Assembly: GCF_002934265.1 (NCBI RefSeq)
Contig: NZ_PTIX01000037.1
Span: 1-61,411 of the forward strand
Direction: 5' to 3'
DNA length: 61,411 nt
DNA from: Actinokineospora auranticolor
GTDB taxonomy: Bacteria; Actinomycetota; Actinomycetes; Mycobacteriales; Pseudonocardiaceae
The translations under genes and the position numbers were made by a program. Shown here one piece after another: positions 42,583 to 49,813 of the stretch. The notes below the pieces were generated by a model. It was not told where the DNA came from. It searched no databases and was given only the letters and a program-made list of their open reading frames with translations. The number at the start of each line of letters is the position of its first letter. The stretch's first letter is position 1.

Positions 42583-45500
42583 TCAGCCGATGCGGTACGC
42601 GCGGATCACCGTCTGGGTGACGGAGTTGCCCGCGTTGTCGGTGGCCCTCGCCCGCGGGGAAGCATGCCCGGTGGCGGGGTTGCGCACCGAGACCTCCCAG
42701 CCCGGGTCCGCGCGGCGGGTCTGGGTGGGCTGCCAGGTCGCGCCGTCGTCGTAGGACACCTCGACCGTGAGCGACCGCACCTGGGGCCGCGGGGCGTCGG
42801 CGCGACCGACGGTCACCGGGATGGTGAACCGCCCGGCCGGGGCGCTGTTCGTCAGGGACAGCGCCGGTCGGTAACCGACGGTGAGCAGCGGCGGCACCTC
42901 GTCGGGCCCGCCCCGGGGCGGGAAGCGGTACGTCCAGTCGACCGCGACCTTTGTGGACAGCTTCCACCAGTCCTGCTGCGGCGCGCGGTCGACGTCTGCC
43001 GTCAGGCGGTACGTGCTGTTGTCCGCCGGTGCCGCCAACTCCGCCACGCCCGGCTTGTCGACCTTGCCGAGCTGAACGCCGTCGCGGTAGAGGGCCGTCG
43101 TACCGGTCTCCATGTCGGCCCAGGTCTGCGCGCCGACCGCGTGCCCGGCGGCGTCGGTGAAGAACGGCACGTCCACCCGGAGCCGGTCACCGGTCCGCGA
43201 GACCCAGGGGCGCGGCTTGCCGAAGTCGTCGAGGGTCGTGCCGGTGAAACCGGGACCACGGACGCCCTTGCCCCATTCCACACGGTAGGTCCGGCCCCCC
43301 TTGAGGTCGAGCTGTTCGACCATGTCGCCCGCGAGGGCCGACCACACGTAGCCCCGCAGGGTCCACTTGCCGGGGGTGAAGTACTCCGTGCGCTCCGCCG
43401 CCCAGGGCGCGATGAGGCCCCGGTTGGTGCCGATCGTGGTGCCCAGGCCGTCGACTTCCGCGGCGGTGATGTACGGGGTGTTCTCCGTGCCGTCGTAGTG
43501 GATCGTGCGCACGGCGGCGAGGTCGCTCTGCCGCTCGCGGTGCTCCAGCCGCGCGGGCACGTAGCCCTCGGTGGGGTAGCTGAGCTCGTACCGGCTGGCG
43601 CTGACCTTCCGCGAGAGCAGACTCGTCTTCACCCCGCCCGCCTTGACGGCGGCGACGAACCGCCGCCCCGGCACGTCCCCCACCCGCAGGGTCGGCAGCG
43701 CGGCCAGCGGAGTCTCCGGGCTGAGCGCGGCGCCAGCGAGCGCGGCCCGCTCGGCGACGTAGGCGGCCACCAGCTTGCCGCCCGCGTTCTTGATGCCCTC
43801 GACCCGGCGGTAGACCTCCTCGTAGGTGATGCCGTCCGGGAGCTCGATCACCGCGAGCTTGCCCCGGACGTCGACCCGCGCCAGGTCCTCGGGAGTGCCC
43901 GCGCCCGCGTGCACCGCGTCGAGCCGCTCGTCGAGCTTGGGGTCCGGCGAGCCGCGCAGCCACGACGACACCACCTCGAACCGCTGCGGCGACTCGGCGA
44001 ACAGCTCCAGCAGCGGCTCCTCCAGCCGCGCGTTCTCGGCGTAGCCGAACCAGGGTGCCCGGACCCCGGGGGTGGAGTAGGCGTAGAGCTCGTTGAACTG
44101 CGGGTCGAGGTACAGCGCCGCACTGACGGGGTACGGCAGGCCCTTGGTGGTCGTCTGCGCCAGCGACAACCACGCCCCGCCGCGCGCGGCGGGCTGGCCC
44201 ACGTCGAAGGACACGCGCTTGCCCAGCCGCGCGTCGAACGCGACGCGGGCGGCACCGGTCACCCGGACGTCGGGGTTGGCGAAGCTCGCGACCACGGCCA
44301 CCTTGTTCGGCGTCGGCGTCTGGACGTAGCCGCTCACGGTGTAGGTGCCGGGGGCCACCCGCAACGGCTGGCCCAGCGGGGACGAGATGGCCTCGCCGGT
44401 CTCGACGTTGACGGCCAGCACGCTGCCGTCGTCGGGGTTGGGGGTGGCGCCGTCGCGGTTCTTGACGTCGATCGCGAGGTCGTACCGCTCGGGCTCCTCT
44501 TGGACGCCGACCGGGGTGCGGAGGCTGACCGCGCCGTCGGCCGCGCGGGCGGTGAGGAGACCGTTGAAGGCGATACCGGCCTTGCCGGAGCCGCCGCGCG
44601 TGGTGATCACCGCGTCCGCCGCGCCGCGCGCGGGCACCGTGAGCGTCGGCGCGGACAGCTCCGCGAGCCTCGCCGGGGCCTGCTGGCCGGTCTTGTCGGT
44701 CAACGCCAAGGCGAGGTGGAGCGGCACGGGCGAGTCCGTGTCGTTGCGGTAGGCGACCTTGCGCTCCTGCGGTTGCGGGGTGGGCCACCGCAGGTAGGTC
44801 GAGACGGATGCCTGGTCGGTCCGCACCGGCTGCTTCGTGGCGCGGGCCAGGTCGACCAAGCCCGCGTCGACGGCGGTCGCCCCGGTGCCAGCGACCGGCG
44901 CGGCGGTGCCGACCAGCGCGCCCTTGAACCGGTCGCCGGACCAGTCCGGGTGCTGCTGGGCGACGATGGCCGCCGCGCCCGCGACGTGCGGGGTGGCCAT
45001 CGACGTGCCGGACAGCGACGTGTAGCTGGTGTCGACCGGCGAGCCGATGGACGTGCCCGCGGCCCGGGCGGCGACGATGTCGGAGCCGGGCGCCGCGATC
45101 TCCGGCTTGGCGGCGCCATCACCTACGCGGGGGCCGCGACTGGAGAACTCCGAGAGCTTGCCGTCCTTGGTGAGGCCGGCGACGGCGAGCGCCGCGTCGG
45201 CGGAGGCGGGGCTGCTGACGGCCTCGTCGGAGCCGTAGTTGCCCGCGGCCACCACGAACAGGGTGCCGTAGCGGACGCTGAGCTCGTTGAGGGCCCGCGC
45301 GGCCGGGTCGGTGCCGTCGGTCGGCCAACTGCCGACGCTCATGTTCACCACGTCCGCGTGCGCCTCGGCGGCGGCCCACGCCATGCCCGCGCTCACGTCG
45401 TCGAGTTCGCCGGAGCCGTCGTCGCCGAGGACCTTGCCCACGGCCAGCGACGCGTCCGGCGCCACGCCCCGGTACCGGCCGCCCGAGGCCGCGCCGGACC

Positions 45501-46344
45501 CGGTGATGGTGGAGGCCACGTGCGTGCCGTGGCCGTGGCCGTCGCGGACCGAGCCACCGTCGGCACCGGAGAAGTCCCGGCTCCGCGTCACCGTGCCCGC
45601 GAGGTCGGGGTGCCGGTCGTCGTAGCCGGTGTCGAGCACGGCCACGGTCACGCCCTTGCCGGTGTACCCCGCCGCCCACGCCTCGGGCGCGCCGATCTGC
45701 GGCACGCTGCGGTCCAGCGAGGCGGTGACCCGGGCGTTGAGCCACACCTCGCGGGTGCTCGCGACCAACGCGGTGGGGGAGGGGGCGACACCCGCGAAGA
45801 ACTCCTCCGCGCGGTTCTTGTGCTCGGCGACCGCGGTCAGGCCCAACTCGGGCAGGGCCCGGTCGACGGTCGACCCGGCGGGCGCCTCCGCGACGGCCCG
45901 GGCCGAGGCGCCGTCGGGGCGTTCGATGAGCAGCGGCAGCGAGTCGGTGGTGGCGTCGTCGTAGCCCTGGCGGATGAGTCCGGTGATGTTGAACAGCTGC
46001 TCGTCCAGCACACCGGCGCGGAGCAGGCCGAGGGCCTTGTCCGGCACGAGGTAGTGGTCGACGACGCCGCCCCGGCGCTTGCCGTAGGTCACGACGTGCT
46101 CGGCCGCGCCGGGGGCGCGGTCGGGGTCTTGGGCCAGCCCGAGCGACCACCGGCCCGTCGCGTCCCGGGCCGCCAGGACCCGGTCGCCGGTGACCAGGGT
46201 GACTTCGTGTCGTTGGGCGGCCGTCGCGTGGGCGGGTGCGGTGGCCGGGGCGGCCGGGGTGGCGGAGGCCCCGGTGGGGATCAGCACCGCCGTCACGACG
46301 GAGGTGGCCACGGCCGCGGGGATGACCCGCGAGGGTCTGTTCAT
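42583..46344 (-). CDS. Large secreted subtilisin-like (S8) serine protease
   Basis: A 1253-residue exported protease. The signal peptide (about 1-28) and a long propeptide (about 40-210) precede the S8 domain (about 215-500). Its catalytic triad is Asp238 in VAVLDTGYDD, His272 in GHGTHVAS and Ser448 in SGTSMATPHVAG; the oxyanion asparagine is Asn369 in VVAAGN. The remaining about 750 residues are beta-rich domains typical of giant actinobacterial subtilases, including a stretch with EELLDLGDVPG-like PA-type text near 800 and an Ig-like end (DDGATWQPT). ATG 46344 follows GGGAG by five bases; upstream in-frame starts reach 46461. It stands next to the M4 protease on the same strand but has its own terminator. 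Confidence 0.94.
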   Translation of the reverse strand: MNRPSRVIPAAVATSVVTAVLIPTGASATPAAPATAPAHATAAQRHEVTLVTGDRVLAARDATGRWSLGLAQDPDRAPGAAEHVVTYGKRRGGVVDHYLVPDKALGLLRAGVLDEQLFNITGLIRQGYDDATTDSLPLLIERPDGASARAVAEAPAGSTVDRALPELGLTAVAEHKNRAEEFFAGVAPSPTALVASTREVWLNARVTASLDRSVPQIGAPEAWAAGYTGKGVTVAVLDTGYDDRHPDLAGTVTRSRDFSGADGGSVRDGHGHGTHVASTITGSGAASGGRYRGVAPDASLAVGKVLGDDGSGELDDVSAGMAWAAAEAHADVVNMSVGSWPTDGTDPAARALNELSVRYGTLFVVAAGNYGSDEAVSSPASADAALAVAGLTKDGKLSEFSSRGPRVGDGAAKPEIAAPGSDIVAARAAGTSIGSPVDTSYTSLSGTSMATPHVAGAAAIVAQQHPDWSGDRFKGALVGTAAPVAGTGATAVDAGLVDLARATKQPVRTDQASVSTYLRWPTPQPQERKVAYRNDTDSPVPLHLALALTDKTGQQAPARLAELSAPTLTVPARGAADAVITTRGGSGKAGIAFNGLLTARAADGAVSLRTPVGVQEEPERYDLAIDVKNRDGATPNPDDGSVLAVNVETGEAISSPLGQPLRVAPGTYTVSGYVQTPTPNKVAVVASFANPDVRVTGAARVAFDARLGKRVSFDVGQPAARGGAWLSLAQTTTKGLPYPVSAALYLDPQFNELYAYSTPGVRAPWFGYAENARLEEPLLELFAESPQRFEVVSSWLRGSPDPKLDERLDAVHAGAGTPEDLARVDVRGKLAVIELPDGITYEEVYRRVEGIKNAGGKLVAAYVAERAALAGAALSPETPLAALPTLRVGDVPGRRFVAAVKAGGVKTSLLSRKVSASRYELSYPTEGYVPARLEHRERQSDLAAVRTIHYDGTENTPYITAAEVDGLGTTIGTNRGLIAPWAAERTEYFTPGKWTLRGYVWSALAGDMVEQLDLKGGRTYRVEWGKGVRGPGFTGTTLDDFGKPRPWVSRTGDRLRVDVPFFTDAAGHAVGAQTWADMETGTTALYRDGVQLGKVDKPGVAELAAPADNSTYRLTADVDRAPQQDWWKLSTKVAVDWTYRFPPRGGPDEVPPLLTVGYRPALSLTNSAPAGRFTIPVTVGRADAPRPQVRSLTVEVSYDDGATWQPTQTRRADPGWEVSVRNPATGHASPRARATDNAGNSVTQTVIRAYRIG

Positions 46345-46725
46345 GCGCGCTCCCGACGTGGAGTGGATCATGACGGTGTGTGAACGGCGGGCCGCGACGC
46401 GTCCGTTGTCCCCCAACGCCTTTTTGGGCGTTTTGATCCCTGATTGCGCCGAGTGGCTCACCGCTGTCGCGCGTCCGGCCGAGTGGCGCGGCGAAGCGTC
46501 GCGGCCGCGCCCTTCTCCGTGGCGGTAGGTGGTTCAAAGGGGACACTCACCGTGGTCCGCCGCGCGTGGACACTCGGGTCCGATGGCGTCCGTTTTCGCC
46601 CGTCCGGTGGTTGACCCGGGTGGGGGGTGGCTGCCGCGGGCTCGCGTCCGGAATATGGGAGGGGGAATAGTCCAAGTGGTGGGTCGTTGGGGGTGAGAGC
46701 AGGAGCCGGAGCGGAAGGGGCTGTC
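46345..46725. other. Divergent intergenic region
   Basis: About 380 bases between the subtilase and the DUF1684 gene; no gene seen. A small hairpin AACGCC / GGCGTT (46415-46432) followed by TTT on the plus strand looks like a mini-terminator or attenuator. Promoters of both genes must be here. Confidence 0.45.
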
Positions 46726-47520
46726 ATGACCGTGGAGTTCGCGCAGGAGTGGCGGGAGTGGAAGGTCGGTCGCGAGCGTGAGTTGGCCGACCCGTTCGGG
46801 TGGCTGGCGCTGGTCTCGTTGGACTGGCTGGGGACCGAGCGCGCCGCGTACCCGGGCTTGCCCGGTTTGTGGTGGCAGGACGACGAAGCCGCCTACGTCG
46901 ACCCCGACGGTGGCGAGTTGGTCTACGGGGGTAGGCCGCTGACCGGGGTGCACCGGTTCGAGTTGGTCAACAGCGGACCCGGGACGCGCGTCGTGGCGGG
47001 CGACGTCGAGGTGGAGGTGGCGCGGCGGTCCGGGTACCTCATCCGCGTACACGACCCCAAGGCCGACGCGGTGCGCGCCTTCCGCGGCGTGCCCACGTAC
47101 GAGCCCGATCCGCGGTGGGTGCTGCGCGGCGCGTACGAGCCCTTCGACGAGCCTCGCCCCACCACCGTGGGCGCGGTCGTCGCCGGGTTGAGCCACGTCT
47201 ACACCGCGCCCGGGGTCGTCCGCTTCACCAAGGACGGGGTCGAGCACGCGCTGACCGCCTTCAACGGCAAGAGGGGCGGCTTCAGCATCCTGTTCACCGA
47301 CGAGACCAGCGGCGTCACCACCTACGGCGCCAACCGCTCGCTCGCGGTGGGGGACCCGGACGCCGATGGTGCCGTGGTGCTCGACTTCAACCGCGCGACG
47401 AACCTGCCGTGCGCGTTCACCGTCTACGCGACCTGCCCGCTGCCGCCCGCGGGCAACCACCTGCCGTTCGCCGTGGAGGCGGGGGAGAAGACGCCGCACG
47501 AGGCCCAGGAAGCCCGGTAG
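46726..47520 (+). CDS. DUF1684 family protein
   Basis: A 264-residue soluble protein. It shows the DUF1684 signatures: WREWKVGRERELADPFGWLALVSLDWL at the N-terminus, GYLIRVHDPKADAVRAFRGVPTY in the middle, and ILFTDETSGVTTYGANRSL, LDFNRATNLPCAFT and ATCPLPPAGNHLPFAVEAGE at the C-terminus. The biochemical role of the family is not known to me. ATG 46726 lies behind GGAAGGGG. It is monocistronic, ended by a strong hairpin. Confidence 0.88.
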   Translation: MTVEFAQEWREWKVGRERELADPFGWLALVSLDWLGTERAAYPGLPGLWWQDDEAAYVDPDGGELVYGGRPLTGVHRFELVNSGPGTRVVAGDVEVEVARRSGYLIRVHDPKADAVRAFRGVPTYEPDPRWVLRGAYEPFDEPRPTTVGAVVAGLSHVYTAPGVVRFTKDGVEHALTAFNGKRGGFSILFTDETSGVTTYGANRSLAVGDPDADGAVVLDFNRATNLPCAFTVYATCPLPPAGNHLPFAVEAGEKTPHEAQEAR

Positions 47521-47541
47521 CGCCCGGCGATACCGCCCACC

Positions 47542-47575
47542 AGAGCCCGCCTGTCCGCCGCGACAGGCGGGCTCT
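47542..47575 (+). terminator. Intrinsic-type terminator after DUF1684
   Basis: AGAGCCCGCCTGTC (47542-47555) and GACAGGCGGGCTCT (47562-47575) form a perfect 14-bp stem with a 6-base loop, followed by TGTTGT. Confidence 0.92.
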
Positions 47576-48134
47576 TGTTGTCTGATGTCCGGTATTGCCG
47601 GTTACTTTCGTCTCCCGGCGTTGACGATTGCGAACAGAACGCGACGTGGCTAAACGCCCGGGTTTCCGGCCGGAACACAACCAGGGTCGACAAACTTCCC
47701 GGTGAAGCTACCTGTGTCAACCGCCCGCGCGCTGCGGCGTTGCGCGGCAACGGAGTCCCTAGTGGACTCTACTCGGGGTTTTCCCACGCGCCGTTCACAT
47801 CGCCTGGTCGGCCGATACCACGGCGCCATCTCTTTTTCATGATTGTGCGCTGCCCGTGACCGGCCCCGAGGATGGCTGAAGCGCAGTGGGTGATCGGCGG
47901 CACACCTTCCCCCGTCCCGAGGAGCACGGATGCCATTCGACGGACCACGCGGCGAGGACTCCGGGCAACGACCCCGGCCGATCCGCTGTCGCGGGCCCCG
48001 GTGGCGCCCGCACCGCCGCCCCTGCCCACTCCCCGGCCCGCGGTGCGCGCCGGGCCGACACGGGCCCGGCGGCTGATCCCACCCGAGTCCGCCTCCAGGC
48101 AGGCGGCTCACAACCCTGAGGAGTGGAAAAGCCC
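47576..48134. other. Long leader/intergenic region before the quinoprotein-like gene
   Basis: About 560 bases without a recognisable gene. The left 200 bases have lower GC and probably hold the promoter; the right 250 bases are GC-rich with dyads and may form a structured leader. I see no known riboswitch consensus. Confidence 0.45.
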
Positions 48135-49724
48135 GTGTTCAGAGGAAAACGCCGCGTCGCCGCGCTGGTCGGTGTCGCGGCGCTGTTGTTGGCCGGAGTC
48201 ACCAACGCCGTCGGCGCCCCCGACGAGCAGTCCGGCGGCGGTCCGCGGTTCGGCGACTGGTCGAGCTGGCAGGGCGACAAGGCCGGGTCCCGGTACGCGG
48301 CGAGCGAACACCGCATCAACACCCGCACGGCGAGCAAGCTCAAGCTCAAGTGGGCTTTCGCCTACCCCAAGACCGGGTTCCCCGCGAAGAGCCAACCCGC
48401 GGTGGTCGACGGCGGGATCTTCTTCGGCAGCCCGGACGGCAAGTTCTACGCTCTCGACGCCAAGACCGGCGCCCAGAAGTGGAGCTTCGACCTGGCCACG
48501 GTCAACCGCGGCAGCGTCGTCATCGACGGCCCCGCCGTGGCCCGCGGCAAGGTGTACTTCGGCGACAACCAGGGTTTCGTCTACGCGTTGGAGCAGCGCA
48601 CGGGCAAGGTCGTGTGGGCACGGGACACCGAGCCGCACGCGGCGGGCATGCACACCAGTTCCCCGGTCTACCACGACGGCCACATCTTCATCGGCGCGTC
48701 CAGCGGGGAGAACATCACCCCCGACCGCAACTACCCGTGCTGCACCTTCCGCGGCCACGTCGACTCCCTCGACGCCGAGACCGGCGAGCTGACGTGGCGG
48801 TACTACACGGTGCCGGAGCCCAAGAAGGTCGGCACCTGGCCCAGCGGCGCGGACAAGTTCGAGCCGTCGGGCGCCGGTGTGTGGAGCTCGCCGATCGTCG
48901 ACGAGCGCTCCAACACCCTCTACGTCGGCGTCGGCCAGCTCTACTCGGGCACCGTCGGCGACTTCGACAGCCTGCTCGCGCTCAACACCCGCACCGGCGC
49001 GGTGCGGTGGAAGCAGCAGGTGACCAAGGCCGACACGTGGCGGCTGCTGTGCGGGTTCCCCGACAACGACGGGTACTGCCCCGGGCAGAAGGAGGGCACC
49101 GCGCTCGACTACGACATCGGCGCCACCCCGACGATGTTCACCGTCAAGGGCAAGCAGTACGTCGGCGTCGGCCAGAAGAGCGGCGTCTTCCACACCTTCG
49201 ACGCCCGCACCGGTGAGGTCCTGTGGCGTCGCCAGCTGTCCAACCCGATGCCCGGCGGCGGTCTGTCCGGCATCCAGTGGGGCAGCAGCTTCGACGGCAA
49301 GAACCTCTACATGGCCACGAACATGGCCAACCCGGGCACGCTCTTCGCTCTGAACCCGGCCAACGGCGACGTCGTCTGGTCCACGCCGAGCCCGGCCGAC
49401 GGCTGCACGAAGGGCGGCGCGGCGCAGTACCCGACCGTGTGCCAGCGCTCGCACACCCCGGCGGTCAGCACGAGTCCCGGGCTGGTCTACGAGGGCAGCG
49501 TCGACGGCAAGATGCGGGTCTACGACTCGAAGACCGGCGCCGTGCTGTGGGAGTTCGACACCATCCAGGACTTCCCCGGCGTCAACGGCCTGACCGGGCA
49601 CGGCAGCGCGATCTCCGGCAACGGCGGCGCGGTGATCTCCGACGGCGTGCTCTACATCCAATCCGGCTACTGGCCGTCCTACCCGAGCGAGCACGGCAAC
49701 GTGCTGCTGGCGTTCGGGCTCTAG
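48135..49724 (+). CDS. Secreted PQQ-type beta-propeller protein
   Basis: A 529-residue exported protein. The signal peptide (about 1-27, ending NAVGA) is followed by an eight-blade-like propeller with repeated tryptophan-docking text: FYALDAKTGAQKWSF, VYALEQRTGKVVW, VDSLDAETGELTW, LLALNTRTGAVRWK, FHTFDARTGEVLW, LFALNPANGDVVW and MRVYDSKTGAVLWEF. It resembles quinoprotein alcohol or polyvinyl-alcohol dehydrogenases. An adjacent cysteine pair occurs in NYPCCTF, but there is no CxxCH heme-c site, so electrons would need another acceptor. GTG 48135 is preferred; GTG 48123 lies inside the GAGGAG Shine-Dalgarno. Enzyme activity and cofactor are inferred. Confidence 0.85.
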   Translation: MFRGKRRVAALVGVAALLLAGVTNAVGAPDEQSGGGPRFGDWSSWQGDKAGSRYAASEHRINTRTASKLKLKWAFAYPKTGFPAKSQPAVVDGGIFFGSPDGKFYALDAKTGAQKWSFDLATVNRGSVVIDGPAVARGKVYFGDNQGFVYALEQRTGKVVWARDTEPHAAGMHTSSPVYHDGHIFIGASSGENITPDRNYPCCTFRGHVDSLDAETGELTWRYYTVPEPKKVGTWPSGADKFEPSGAGVWSSPIVDERSNTLYVGVGQLYSGTVGDFDSLLALNTRTGAVRWKQQVTKADTWRLLCGFPDNDGYCPGQKEGTALDYDIGATPTMFTVKGKQYVGVGQKSGVFHTFDARTGEVLWRRQLSNPMPGGGLSGIQWGSSFDGKNLYMATNMANPGTLFALNPANGDVVWSTPSPADGCTKGGAAQYPTVCQRSHTPAVSTSPGLVYEGSVDGKMRVYDSKTGAVLWEFDTIQDFPGVNGLTGHGSAISGNGGAVISDGVLYIQSGYWPSYPSEHGNVLLAFGL

Positions 49725-49758
49725 GCGGCGCGGCAGTCGACACCGGCGACAACCGAGA

Positions 49759-49794
49759 GTTCCCGACACCGGGCTGCCACCCGGTGTCGGGAAC
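49759..49794 (+). terminator. Hairpin terminator after the propeller gene
   Basis: GTTCCCGACACCGGG (49759-49773) and CCCGGTGTCGGGAAC (49780-49794) form a perfect 15-bp stem with a 6-base loop. The AAGGAG of the next gene starts only four bases later, so read-through would place that ribosome binding site just outside the stem. Confidence 0.9.
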
Positions 49795-49813
49795 AGCCAA
49801 GGAGTTTCCTGGT

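Noticed and set aside
42388..46383. Open frame of more than 1300 codons on the plus strand opposite the subtilase
   Set aside because: It is Arg/Gly/His-rich text without any domain and results from high GC; the minus strand encodes an intact protease with signal peptide and triad.
47876..48122. Riboswitch before the quinoprotein-like gene
   Set aside because: I could not find a conserved cobalamin, SAM, TPP or glycine core, only generic GC-rich pairing.
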